A DNA stretch of 64,000 bases from Sphagnum magellanicum (taxonomy: Eukaryota; Streptophyta; Sphagnopsida; Sphagnales; Sphagnaceae): NCBI GenBank assembly GCA_021904315.1, contig CM038917.1, forward strand, positions 124,001 through 188,000, in the 5' to 3' direction. The translations under genes were made by a program, and so were the position numbers. Under the pieces are notes generated by a model. That model saw nothing but the letters and a program-made list of their open reading frames with translations. It made no database searches and was not told the DNA's origin. This document shows positions 34,411-46,568 of this stretch, piece after piece; the stretch's first letter is position 1; the number at the start of each line of letters is the position of its first letter.

Positions 34411-34438
34411 CTAGTGTGACCCGGGTGCCTTGCCACCC
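34411..34438 (-). mobile_element. Possible second Helitron-like 3' terminus
   Basis: GGGTG..CACCC stem (34438-34423) followed by GGGTCACACTAG on the minus strand, ending at 34411. The next base is A rather than the usual T, and the stem is only 5 bp, so this is weaker than the terminus at 34233. Confidence 0.3.
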
Positions 34439-34765
34439 ATGAACACGCACCACCCCGGTTTTCCCATTTTTGAGGCCATCCAATGAATGAAATTTACCTC
34501 ACTTTTACAACCATTTCATGCAACATCCATCCATAGTGGTGTGTTTGTGGGTTCATTAGACAACGGTTTTTTTTTTCTTTTTTTTTTTTTTTGGGGTGAA
34601 TTTTTCTGCCACTTTGTGACAAAAAATTAAGTATGACTCATACAAATGATTTTTGTCAAAAAAAAAGTGACAAAGTGACCACATTTTCAGGGCCAAAAAA
34701 AGAAGAACAAATCGCCATATTTTCAGAATAGGTTCCAAATATTCGACGATAAGTGAATTAAGATA

Positions 34766-35154
34766 TTAGTTGGGATCCGCCCGTGCCTGGCTCTCAGGAC
34801 CTGAGTTTCAGGACCTCGATAAACGGACACTGGGTTTCAGGACCTCGGGTTTCAGGACCTCGACAGACGGACAGTTGGGATCTAGGTTTCAGGACCTCGA
34901 CAGACGGACAGACGGAGATTAAGGAAGAGGGTAATAAGTACCAAAAGGCGAATTGTACTTGTGTTAGCAATGACTGTGAAAACCGGTAAAGTACCGGGTA
35001 AGTTACCGTCTGTGCATTGCCCGGTTCTGCCATAGAAAATGCAGAGGCCGGTTCTGCATTTTCTCTGGCAGAATTGTCGTCGGACGTTTTCTCTGGCAGA
35101 ATTGTCGTCCGACGGACGGACGCACGCACGCAACAAGTGACTTTATATATAAGA
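34766..35154 (-). mobile_element. Non-autonomous Helitron-like element, 389 bp, inverted copy
   Basis: Minus strand starts TCTTATATATAAAG after an A (35155) and ends CCCAACTAA before a T (34765), fitting TC...CTRR. Its body matches 31054-31415 in inverse orientation ('ggtaacttacccggtacttt', 'ctcaggtcctgagagccagg'). It contains about four copies of a 30-odd-bp unit 'gtttcaggacctcgacagac' and a doubled 'ctctggcagaattgtcgtc' unit, which explains its extra length. Confidence 0.5.
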
Positions 35155-36872
35155 TTTGAACAATAACAAAAACAGATGGACCCTTTGTCTCACCACTCTA
35201 CAAAAAATGGACACCTAGGAACTGCAGGAAACCATGCAACAATAATAAAAAGAAAATGTAATATCACCTGACCCTCCTTGATTTTCATATTCCTTTCTCT
35301 CTCTCTATTCTTTCTCTCTCTAGCTCTAATTTTGTTAACAACTTTGCTTTGTGAGCAGTGTCAAGCAGCAAGCCATCATGCAACATGCTACAACTGCTGC
35401 AATGGGTTCTAGCACAAAGTAGTTACCTTAATGGCAACAGATTCAAGTTTGAGCTCGTTGTAAAGTTTTGCAGTACAAGGAATTGCTCCACCCATTTCCC
35501 ATATCCCAAGTTCACACAGTAGCGAACCAACCCATCCACAGTTAGGTTTGTTTCAGCTACTCTAGATATTTGGTTCTCAACCTCATTTACGATGTTCTTT
35601 TCAGCCATTGAAGAACCTAAAATGCGTATTAACACCAAATTGTTAATTCATACAAGAAATACTGGATACGGATTTTAACATTTCATTCAACCAGTCACTA
35701 TGTCCAAGCTATGTCATTTGCTTTCAGAAATAATGAACAACAATCAAATGAATTGGCATTGGAGTGATCAACATATACATCAATGTATCAATGTACATAC
35801 ACTTCGTACTAGAATTGTTATTTTTGTAACATGTGTAGCAGAAAGAAGCAAACATAGGAAGATGATAAAACCCTAAACTCTATTGAGAAAGACTAATCAT
35901 GTGAGGCACATAAATCACTGTTTCTAAACAACATACTGTCAACATCATTCCTTTCACATAAACAAAGTCATCATTCCCAACCTGTCACCTCAAAAACTAA
36001 ATCTCCAGGATATTTATTACTGTGTAGCACTCTTCCACAGAGATACCCAATCCCCGCATGTACACACTAAAGCATTGTCTAAAGATACATGACATTATAG
36101 ACTGGAGTAAGAGAAAAAAAACCCTAAATCAAACTTGCATTCATATGACAATATGTTTTTGTACACACATCAAATCATGGGAGTGTCATTTGAAGCTTTA
36201 GAAATCATCTTGGAAGTGCAAATGAAAAGGAGTCATGAAAAAATAACAAGAAAAAAAAGCTTTCCAACATACAAAACACTTTTTTTTAGACCCTTCCTAC
36301 TTTCAAACCTCATAACTTTCTTATTTCTCAAACGATTTGAAGTGCTATAAGAATGTCATGTGAAGTTCTACAAATTGTTTTTGAATTTTAATAACAACAT
36401 AGCAACATACAAAGAATTTGTTGGGTGTTTGGGAACTGGCCTTTGTAATGTTTCACGTTTTTTTTTGCAGTTCTTGACCCCATTTACTTTGGAGGGTTGT
36501 AATTTTCTCATTTTTAATCTGTTTTTGACAATTGTTAGTCTGTCAGATGCTCCAAGAGGAGGGGTTTAAGTTTTGTTTTGACACCAGAAACAACTGAGCC
36601 CTCCCCTTGAATCTAGCCTGCCCTGAGTGCCTAAGTGTTTGGTCACAAACCAGTCTACCCTATACCAAAAATTGGAGAAATTTAAATACCATTGTTCTTT
36701 GAAGGCTTCCAAAAACAGAAACAGAAGGTTATTTGATAGCCAATTATTTTCTAAAAAGCTGGAATCAGAAATTCTTATAGTCAATTTTTTTTCCAAAAAA
36801 CCAGAACTTGAATTTATTCAATTTCTAGATTTTCAAAAGCACTGGAACCAGAGGTTGTAACAAAAATCTAAT
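35155..36872. other. Spacer, no gene recognised
   Basis: CT-rich microsatellite at 35291-35325. A minus-strand 71-codon frame (35638-35423, starting MVLIRILGSSMAEKN) is followed by AAG-GTAACT, a possible splice donor, but the peptide is not recognised. Confidence 0.4.
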
Positions 36873-36900
36873 AACCACCCAACACTCATGTTGGGTGGTT
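36873..36900. repeat. Perfect 12-bp stem hairpin
   Basis: AACCACCCAACA - CTCA - TGTTGGGTGGTT. Similar 'accacccaa..gttgggtggt' text ends other elements in the window (31427, 46548), so it may be two head-to-head transposon termini. Confidence 0.6.
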
Positions 36901-38692
36901 TTTACTCATGTTGAGAGGTTCTCACTTTTTGGAATGGAACCAATGGGTTACGGTACAGTATGTGTATTCCCTTCACCAATGGTTCTCAAAAATCAAAGAA
37001 CTAGTTATGACCATTGACAACGGGTTCTCAAACATCGTAGATTTGGTTAAATGACCCTTAATGAGGGTAAAAAAATCAAAGAATCTGGTCAAAGAACATA
37101 AAGTGCTGATTTTTTCAAGAAAACCATTAGCTCTTTGAAAAATTTCAAAAACTTGGAAGTAGAGGTTCTTCAATTTCTAAGGCCATAAAAACCTCAAATC
37201 AAGGTTCATAACAAAACTTGCGCTTTTGCTACTATGCATTTGCAACAATGATTTACTTGATGAACAAAAAATGAAATTTGTGAAAATTATGTTGCATTCA
37301 AATGAAATGATTGAATGACAGTGCATTGAATTTCAATTCTATTGAAAATAATGGGATGAAAATTTAGTGTAGGAAATACTGAAAATTTGCTCACCACTAT
37401 GGTGTTGAATTTTAGTTTTTTAAAAGACATCTTTCCCTTTCTCTTTACTTGAAAATTGACTGAACAAATTCCAAATTTAAAATTGTTCAAAAGATGACTT
37501 ATGACAAGAGACACCTTAAAGTTGTCTAGCTGAACTAATTCCAATGAATGGACACTACATATTGAAGAATTGTCTAAGACTGGTTTTAACATTTTTATCT
37601 CTCAAAAGGAAATCAGATTGAAAAAATAAAGCTAAAATTTGTTGAACACACCCCCATAAAAAAGGTCAAATACTAAATACCCATATGCTAGAGCTAGTTA
37701 TGGAGGAGATACATAAACACATCATGTTGTCCACCAATTTAGGTATATCCATTGTTTATTTGACACCTATTTTGTTTATTAAAAATTAGTTATTTATATT
37801 TCTTTGTATAATTGGTGTTGTTATCAAATAATCATTTTCTTGAGAATTGGAATCATTTTATCTACCTTGCAAATTTTAAATAGAAAAAACAAAACCCTGA
37901 AACCTTTGGGCAGATCAATTGCATTTTTCTTCTAAAAATTCATTCATGGGCAACAATGAGAAAATTTTCTCATTTCACATGTGTTGCCTTATTTTTCACC
38001 ATTTTTACACTTCTGAAATAATGTTTGCAAAAGAGTGGTGACAAGAGAAGGGAAATATGCATCTAACATTCACACATATAAAAATATATAAATGACTTAA
38101 TCATTTTCATCCATGTCAAATTTCATCCATGAACATAATTTTTGTGAAAGGGAAGTACAAGTGCAAATTGAATACTCTTCATCCATATTTATCTAATATG
38201 TGCCACACATTGATTTTTTTGGTAATTTGCAAAAAAAATTATTTAAAGGAATATTCTATCACAAATTTTCTATTAAAAAATCACCACAATTTATTGGCAT
38301 TATGAAAGGTTGCTTAAGATTTTGTGCTTTCATATTTACAATATCACCAAATTTCACTAGATAAACTTATTGATGTTGACCCCTTGAGCAAAATCACAAA
38401 ACAAAATGCTAGTGCCATATCATAAGCTTAGTTCAAGTCAATCATTTGGACTATTTTGATTTCTACATGGATCTTAATCCATAAAAATGTATGGTGTAAT
38501 TAAGGCTATTGTAGGGGACGAAAATAGCTACTGTAGTACCTTTACCATTTCAGCAACAGACTACTGAATAATTAATTGAATTTTAAATCTTAACTTCAGC
38601 ACTTGGTTTTTTAATTCTGAAGCTTTCGGCAACTAGTGATTATACACAATAATGAACACACTATTATTAACATTATGGAACAGTCTAATGTG
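36901..38692. other. AT-rich spacer, no gene seen
   Basis: No coding frame of interest on either strand. Confidence 0.45.
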
Positions 38693-38745
38693 TCTAGATT
38701 GCCTCAGTTTTAAGTTGTCCTTGAAGGTCTTGGGTTCAGACTGTA
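38693..38745 (+). repeat. Possible SINE head with A- and B-box-like sequences
   Basis: TGCCTCAGTTTTAAG (about 38700) resembles an A-box and GGTTCAGACTG (38732) a B-box, at tRNA-like spacing. This arrangement resembles plant Au-type SINEs. No poly(T)/poly(A) tail or target duplication was confirmed. Confidence 0.3.
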
Positions 38746-40231
38746 ACAATGGAAATTTTGATTTTTTAAAATTTTGACACAAATAATAAATTATTTTTCA
38801 AAATTTTGACCAAAATAATAATAATTTAATTTGTGCCAAAATGGTAAAGTTACTACAGTATTTGAATGTTAAGGAACAAAGACAACCTTCTGCATTAGCC
38901 TCCTTGCTCAGCCTCCACATCAATCACCAGCCAGCAAGCTTTGTGGCCAAGCCTGGCTACCTTGTGTGCATGTGCACGACCTTAGAGTCAGCACCTCAAG
39001 AGTCTTTTCAGTGGCCATTGATAGTTTCTTATAGAAAAAGGTCTAAAGTCTAGGCTCCAAATTAAACAATTATGCCTAATGGTGGTTTTTTGGTCAACTT
39101 TGTGATGTAGCCAAAGTGGCAATGATGCACAGGAAGATTTAGCCAAATTTGTTTACTCCCTAAATATGACAGTAAAAGTTTTTAGACATCCTTCTATATT
39201 TTTGGCTACATATTTGCACCACATATAAAAATCTGGTGATTTTTCTTAAATTTTGGTCAAATTATGGCTATTGAATAACTTAAAAAGAACTTTATTTATT
39301 ACTTTTTTATTATTTTTAGTTTGGCACTTTCAATATTTAATCTATTTATTTATGGCCAGAAAAAAAAGCATGGATTTATGGCGGTTTTCAATTGCCGTGA
39401 CTGAGAGATAAATTAGTAGAATTGCAAGATTTCTATATTTGATTTTCAGTGTGTAGCCAAAAATATAGAAAGCTCATTAATTTTTGCATCTTCATGTCTG
39501 GTTTATAGCCAGATTTGGCTAAATATTCCCATAGACAATCACCATTATTTCCACATCGTCCTATGGATGTTCACCATTTTTGACTCAAAACAAAATTTCC
39601 TAGAAAAAATTCTACTCCTAAGCCATAAAACGTCATTTTTGACTTTTCAATAGTTAGTTTTTGATTCTGGCAAAATTTCACCAGTAAAAAGGAAGGCCAA
39701 GGTGAACACTGCAAAATAATTGGTACCGTTGCAGAATGGGTAAGATTGACAATTCTGGCTGTCGGGACCACAGGGGAACCTGAATAAGCCTACCTTGCTT
39801 TTAAAGTGTGGAGGGTGAGAGTCCATGATTTTTTTAGGGCAAATTTTGCCAAATTTCAATCTGAAATTTTTGATTTCGACCTATGCAAAATATTCGACCT
39901 ATGCAAAATATTTTCCATGGTAAAAATGGCAAAAATTTAATCGCCAGATTTCTAAAACAGGTTCAAGTAGGTAGCCAAAATAAAGACATCTTTCTACTTT
40001 CATGTATCTTTTATAGCCAAACTTTTGGTTAAATCTTCTTGTGGATGATCACCTCCTTGGATACGTCAGAAAAATTAAAAAAACATTAGTGTGAGCAATA
40101 GAGCCTACCTGGAAGACGTGAAAGAAGCAATGGGTTCTTATTGCAGGCAGTGCAAAAGTACTGTCTGCATTTTTTTTTGTTTCTGTCTCCCTATTTGCCC
40201 AATCAAGATGCTGCTCAAACACATGACGAGG
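38746..40231. repeat. Spacer with a diverged direct repeat
   Basis: The segment at about 39426-39560 ('gatttcta..gtagccaaaa..agac/aagc..catgt..tttatagccaga..ggctaaat') recurs at about 39946-40065. Shorter 'agccaaa' pieces occur near 39105 and 39135. No coding frame recognised. Confidence 0.4.
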
Positions 40232-40320
40232 TGTCATGCTATGCAGGTTCTGGGCCTGTGGTAGCATCTCATGACAATTACAGGTTCAGAACCTGCATAA
40301 CACGGGCCCATAACATGACA
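40232..40320. repeat. Hairpin with a 13-bp perfect core
   Basis: TATGCAGGTTCTG (40240-40252) pairs with CAGAACCTGCATA (40287-40299), and the outer TGTCATG/ATGACA also pair, with 13 extra bases in the right arm. It is bracketed by direct copies of 'ggcagt(g/a)caaaagtac' at about 40147 and 40368. Confidence 0.6.
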
Positions 40321-41967
40321 CTCCATTATGTGTTGGGCAGCAGGGCAGATAAGAAAAAAGGGCAGGCAGTACAAAAGTACAGAAGGCACTATCCACCCCT
40401 AACGAGTCTAACCGACGCTGATTGTGGCACTCCCTGTCGCACCACATGCATTCCCTGCAACAGAGAGTGCGGCAGTGCACTGTTTTCCTGCAGGATTTCT
40501 ATCTCTAACCTATGCGCTTTCTTTAAATTAAAAATAAACTCAAATATGTGCTAGTGGATGCTCCTGTGCCTCTTTAAAGGCATAGGTTTGATCTTGGTGA
40601 AGGGAGGAAAAAGACAAGCTAAAATGAGCCCTGCGAAGACCTTCTTCTGGATAAATAGTGTCTCACCAAAAGTACTGCCTGCAGTAAGGAACCATTGCTT
40701 ATTTAAGGTCTTCCAAGACCCATGCTTTTGAATCCTCACTCCGGTATTAAGAGTTGAATTGTCACTAGGTATTAAGAGTGCATTTCCTGTTTTTTTTACA
40801 AAGTAGGGTCACTGGCATACTTTATTCAACAAGTTTTCTTTCCATACAGTTAATGTCTTCTGAGCTTTAGCTGGTATTAAGGGTGACGAGAGTTTTAAAA
40901 AAACCCCATCAAGCCCTGTCCAGTGCATGTTTTTCAACCATGCAGCACGGTTATACATGTTCTTTTATTCACCAAAAGAACTTGTCGTTGTTTATTCATA
41001 TTTTAGTTGTGCTTGAATTATCTTCTGTATGGCTGGGTTTAAAGCAGATTCGTCATTATAACCTCCCACGCCAAGAACACGTCACTAACCATTGGCATAG
41101 ATTAGGCGCTGCAAAAAGTGCAATTTCTTTTCTGTTTAACTATTACAGTCAAAATGTCAAACCTTGCGGCAGAACCGCGTGGTTCTGCCGTAGGGCTCCA
41201 CTGTCAGGCCTAGAAAGGGTGACTATTTTGCGTCTTGTGTTTGAGTTGGAAAGTAGAGGACCTTGAGATTTAATGTGGTTTTTGTGTGCACTTTTAATCA
41301 ATCATCTAGAATGTGGGAAATTTTTTGAAATGTTGAAGACATAAACTTGTTAAATTTTGGCTTACATTTTGTAGGTCAACTATTTGGGATTTGTGTTGTG
41401 TTGTCAACCAAAATGGATTTGGTTCAAATATGTATTGGAGATAATTGTTTAAATATTACTGCATGAAAAGAAAAAAATTAGGTATTATTTATATGGAAGA
41501 TGTTAAATACCCATAGTGAGTATTGTCTAGCACCTTTTATGGGCTTGACAATGCAGCCGGATAGAGAACCGTGTTTGCCACAAGGTTTTTATTTTTTTCC
41601 ACTTTTTGTCTTTTGTTGTTATACAAGTACAAAAGAAAACCCTCCTCCTCAATGCATGAAGGTATGCTAGTGGTTGGTACTGCTTCTTTGAATTAGAAGA
41701 GAGAGGTATAGGGTTTGAAATCAGCACCCCACTCCAAAACATCCATGTAGAACATTGAAATAATAGAACATGTGAAACTCAATGTTTGTGGGCTCATTAG
41801 GGGTGTTTCGCGTCTTGTTATTTTTATTGCTACAAGAAAGAAAGAAGTGTTATTACATATGTGATGTTACTTTGAAGTTTGCATGTGTGGTACATGTTTG
41901 ATGTGGGTGCATGTGTTAGACATTAAGTGTTTAATCTTCTCTTCAATATAAATCAATTCTCTTGGTG
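40321..41967. other. Spacer, no gene recognised
   Basis: A 127-codon + frame at 40883-41266 has no recognisable motif and lies across a hairpin, so I do not call it. The hairpin CGGCAGAACC-GCGT-GGTTCTGCCG at 41167-41190 (10-bp perfect stem) shares 'cggcagaacc' with the Helitron-like elements. Confidence 0.4.
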
Positions 41968-42081
41968 GTCTTGACTAGTGTTGGGCAGGTATCACAAATC
42001 CTCCCCAACATCAGCCAGGCATTAGAGTCTAAACCCTTTGTGGTATCACATTGAATGATACCCTAACTAAAAATTGGATCA

Positions 42082-42107
42082 CTGATTCTCACTTGTGTGA
42101 GAATCAG
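42082..42107. repeat. Perfect 11-bp hairpin near the hAT left end
   Basis: CTGATTCTCAC - TTGT - GTGAGAATCAG, about 105 bp inside the left terminus. Subterminal structures of this sort can bind hAT transposase, which is an inference here. Confidence 0.6.
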
Positions 42108-42899
42108 ATGGTGAAAATCGGATAATTTTTTTTTATAAAAATAGTGAGACCTTGGTAAGGTCTAACCCCTTACCCGAGTCAGGGTCTCAAGGGAATCTTA
42201 TGTGAAAAAATTAAGGCTAGGTGGAGGCATTGCATGCCAACGGCAACTTCCAAAAAACCCTAACTTTTTTAATAAAAGGGACTTTTCTCCCCCATCTCTT
42301 CCTCTTGTGTTTTTTTCACAAAGTTGTGTGGGTTGTGTTTTCAAATGTCTTTGCTCTAGTTTGGATTTTGGATGTTTGGATCATGGTTCCAAAAAAAATT
42401 CCTTTCTCTTTTCCTCAAGTTTCCTCACTTTCTTTCTTTCTAACCTTCCACCCCATTGTTTGTAAATGTTTTCCCAAAACTCTAAGGCCTTAAACCCTTT
42501 TTTTTCTTTTTAAACTCTAAACTCTTATGAATGTTTCATTTTTTCTTTTCTTTTTGTTTGTCAAAAAATTGGGAATTTTCTATTAATAGAGTTGATTGCA
42601 AATCTTGTTGTTGCTTTGGAAATACTCTTGTGAAAACTACCAATGAAACAATCCTTTGCTGATGAAAATGTTGTAAATGGAAATAATGAAACGATTGAAA
42701 TTTGTATGAATGATGGAATTATGGAAGAAAATGTAAGTGTGCAAACATAAACAAGCAGAAATCTAAAAAATGAAAAAGAAGAAGAAATGAAAATAAATTT
42801 TTAAAAGTTGCATGTTCAATGAAAAAATTAGAAACCACATGGAAAATTATCTTTGTGTTGGAGTTTTTATTGTGTCAATGATAATAGATAAGTTGACCT

Positions 42900-45800
42900 T
42901 GAAAATACACAAATCATGCATTGTATCCTTTATTATCAAAAACTTATAATAGGAATAAATCTGAGAACTCAAGCAAGGAAAGGATTGATTTCTTATTACA
43001 AGACAAATGGAATAACTTCTTTTTAAAAACATGTGGATGCAAATCACACTTTTATTGCAAAAATGTTTCAAGAAGTAAACTCTTTGTTGAAAGGAAAAGA
43101 AGAAAGACAACCAGCAAAGAAAAGAACGATTGTGTTTAGTGAGTCAATTTCTAAAATTTTTTGGTTAAAGATTCCTTCAAAAAAAATGATGTGCCACAAA
43201 AGGAATTTTTAGAGGACCTCAATTTTTTTGTCAAGAACTATTTACCAATTCAATTTGTGGAAAACATTTGGTTCAAACATTTAGTTTTACACTTTTGTCC
43301 AAAACTGAATTTCTCTTCCAGAAAGTAATTTTCGCAAGAGATATTGCCAAGGTTAATTGAGAAGACAAGTTAACAGTATGTTTTTCCTACATTGGCAAAT
43401 TTTTTTTCTACAATAATTTGCTTTGATCTTTAGATGTCCAAAGGAGCTTAAGATGTCTTTGCATTAATGATCAATTTTTTGGGTAGTGTCTAGTAGACAA
43501 AACATGTGACTACTTGTTTATTTGAAGCGACAAAAATTATTGGTCAAGCATTGGCTAAAAGTCTAACAAAATCATTGGACAAGTATGGTTTAAGGAAAAA
43601 GATCATTACTTATGTCAAAGATGAGGGGTCAAATTTCAATGCAATGACTACTACATTGAAAGCTATTGTAAATTGTGAATCTCTTAATTTAAAAGAAAGC
43701 TTTTAGGGCATTTGCTTTGGGCATGCTTTTTCAAAGGTGTGTTAATATGGCATTACAAAGGATTTGAAGTATGTTTCTATTAAATCTATTTAGACACATT
43801 TGCAAAAGTACATCATTTGCCTTACGAAATCGAAAAAAAGGAAGCATGTATGGAACAAAGCTTGTGTTGAGACTAGCATTTGCCCTAGAAATTGAACACT
43901 CTAATGAAAACTAAATAGTCCTCCTTGCTTCATTATTGTTTCAACACTTTTCAATTTTTGAAGTTTTGAAATATAGAAGATAACTAATATTTTCTCTTAT
44001 TGGTTGTTTTGCAAGTTTGTTAATAAGATCATTATGTTTCAAGAGGCCTTATAATTTCATTCTGCCATTTTGCTTTGTTACAGCAAACAAATTGTTAGAA
44101 GAATTACTTGTCAAGTGCCTCCACTTCTAAATTGACAAATTTCTCAAATTATTGTGGATTGTCTTCCTCCAATTATTTCTACTTGTGTTTTTAACTAATC
44201 TCATGGACATTAGATGCTCAGTGATGTTTTATATTTTATATTTCCATGAGTTTGAAACTTAAGGAAGAAAACCAAATTACTCTTTCATTTCAAAATTTCA
44301 TGGAAGATGATTCCATCATCTAACACTACACTAAAAAGATGGATATATAACTACATCCATGATTGGGTTTGTAATCATATATGCCACTAATGAACTACCT
44401 AACTACGTTTTATTATTTATACATTATATATATAATACATATTTGTGTATATAATATTATATAATATTATAGGTAGTTTATAATTATATTGCATATTTAT
44501 AATTTCATAATAATATTTACATTTTTGCATATTTATTTTATAAAATAATTCTTCATTTAACTTTATTCTTAATTATTTATATAATGTATATGCACGGTTT
44601 GTTTACAAATAATATGTAAAAAAATCATACCAAATCAGTAACATACAAATTCATTGTACATATGATTAATCAACATGGTCAAATTTGGTCACCATGTTAA
44701 TTTCAAATTTTGATCCTTGGACCTATGTCAAATGGTGCAAGGCCTTGGGTGAAATCAAATTACATTTAAGCTGGTTAAATAAACCTTGTTAAACTTGGCC
44801 AAATTTGAATATATTTAGTTAAATTTAGTTTAAATTTGTTAAATGAGGTTTTAAAAGGTATTTTGGTTAAATTAGGGCCAAAATTAGGCTAAATTGAGCT
44901 AATTATTCTAAGTTGGGCTAAACTTGGTGAAATCTAAAGGTTGTTAAAGTTGGTACACTTAGCTAAATTAAACTAAATTAAGTTACATATGTTAAAATAT
45001 GGTACATTAAGTTAAAATAAGATTATTTAAAATAAAATATGCTATTTGGGGTAAATTAACCCTAAGTAGGTGAAATTAAGTTAAACTTGGATTGGATTAA
45101 ATTAAATTAAATTAAACTAGGTTTAAATGAATTCATGTTAGAATATATACCTAGGCCTATCTAAAAACTACTTTTTAGGAAGAATTTAAATCCACCTAAG
45201 CTTATATTTAGAAGTTAATTGGGATTTAATATATCTATCTAGGCCTACTTAAGGTCTACCTAGATTTTTTAACATTTTTACTTAGCCTATTTACTTAGCA
45301 TAACTTGTTAAACCTACCCATCTACCTACTTAACTTAGCTACCTTTCATGATTATTAGTCATATAGTCGTAATATCATAATCATATGAAACTAAAAATCT
45401 TATAATCATGATTAAAATCACATATGACTGGGTCATATCACTCCATGATTAGGTTTGGACACTAGTCACAAGATGTCCTAGTCATGGATGCTTTGTTTTG
45501 TTGTAATGTGATGAGTTATTTTTGTTGGTTTAAAAAGGAGGTATTCAATGTGTTAGATTCTTTCCTTTCATTCTTAAAAAAATATGACAACAAGAAAGCC
45601 CATAATATGATATCTTTGATAGTAGACCCCTCGTAAAGTATCTTCATTTGTTGGAAAGGAACAAGGTAAAGGAATATGATAAAAAAGCCTTGTATCCTAT
45701 GTTGGTCAAATGCCTTGAACATTTACATCCTTTGGTAAGGTTAGATAGGAATTCTACTAACTAAGATATTTTTGAATAAGATTGTAGTTTAGATATTTTT

Positions 45801-46223
45801 GAACAAATTGCAAGCACAACTGAACCAACAAAAAAACTTATGAAAGAGTTGTTGATTTTTAAGATATCAATTAAATGTTAAGGACATCAAATGTCTTCTT
45901 TAATGGTAGTAGAAACATGAAGCAATGTTTTCTATAGTTGGATTTTTAGCCCAGTATACTTTGGGTGTTGTTGGATCTCAAATTGAAATAAAAAAGAATT
46001 TTTTCTTTGGCTGGAATACTTATTAACCTTAGGAAATGTTGTTTGCAAATTGAAATTTTTTAAGAAGTTGATATTTATCAATAAAACCTAGCCTAATGAT
46101 TCTAGAATAGGTTGTAATTTTTCATTTAACTTACTAGAATTCCTTGAAAAGGATGTAGATTTACAAAAGGAGTTAAAAGAATTTCAAGGTCAATTTGAAA
46201 GGGATGAAGTTGTTGAAGTGTAA
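42900..46223 (+). pseudogene. Decayed hAT-family transposase
   Basis: Pieces of one long protein can be followed through many frameshifts and stops. Near 43421 'SFDL.M' marks the first catalytic-Asp strand of the RNase H-like domain. 43530-43706 reads IIGQALAKSLTKSLDKYGLR and KKIITYVKDEGSNFNAMTTT, the second. 45640-46223 reads KALYPMLVKCLEHLHPLVRL, later KKLIFINK, and LLEFLEKDVDLQKELKEFQG, corresponding to the C-terminal hAT dimerisation region, ending at a TAA at 46221. A CACTA-like element (44324-45508) separates the two halves. The protein would cut and paste the surrounding element but is clearly dead. The N-terminal zinc-finger part is too decayed to confirm. Confidence 0.7.
44324..45508. 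mobile_element. CACTA-like non-autonomous element inside the hAT transposase
   Basis: Left end CACTACACTAAAAAGATGG and right end, read inward, CATTACAACAAAACAAAGC. Subterminal 'catccatgattgggtttg' on the left, with 'catccatgactaggac' and 'ctccatgattaggtttggac' variants on the right, are the repeated subterminal motifs typical of CACTA elements. Flanks are TAA and TGA (3-bp TSD with one change). The interior (44580-45160) is low-complexity 'taaatt(a/t)gg' text without coding potential. Confidence 0.6.
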
Positions 46224-46327
46224 AAATAATTCAATATAAAAATTATTGTTTAATGTTTAAAATTTTATTTAAAACAATGTTATAATTTTTTCATTAATAA
46301 AAAAAATTGAGATTTTTTTAATTTCTA

Positions 46328-46332
<5 letters not shown>

Positions 46333-46358
<26 letters not shown>
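46333..46358. repeat. (AT)n microsatellite
   Basis: About 13 AT units near the right end of the hAT element. Confidence 0.85.
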
Positions 46359-46568
46359 TCAGTTTGTGAAAACCGACTATTTTCAAAATTTTGAAAATCG
46401 ACATAATGAGAATTGTTTAATTTATTTTTAAAAATATGGATACCCTTGCTTGAAAAATATATTTTAGGGGAAAAAAGTGAAAACTAAACCATTTTATAAA
46501 TTGTTTTATGAAAACCGAATCCAACAAGTATCAGAAAAATGTGATACCCACCCAACACGGGTCTTGAC

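Larger units (their letters stand above)
41968..46568 (+). mobile_element. Complete hAT transposon, 8-bp TSD GTCTTGAC
   Basis: The element proper is 41976-46560 (4585 bp, including a later insertion). GTCTTGAC stands immediately outside both ends (41968-41975 and 46561-46568), the 8-bp duplication typical of hAT. Terminal inverted repeats are TAGTGTTGGGCAGGTATCAC at the left and CCGTGTTGGGTGGGTATCAC read from the right. Inside lies a decayed hAT transposase on the + strand. The perfect TSD next to a heavily decayed gene suggests the element moved late in its life or was mobilised in trans. Confidence 0.85.

Noticed and set aside
40883..41266. 127-codon + strand frame
   Set aside because: No recognisable motif; its end crosses a hairpin related to mobile elements, and composition is not distinctive.
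42202..42493. Two overlapping frames of 87 and 90 codons in the hAT element
   Set aside because: T-rich translations at the element's 5' side with no similarity to hAT transposase motifs.
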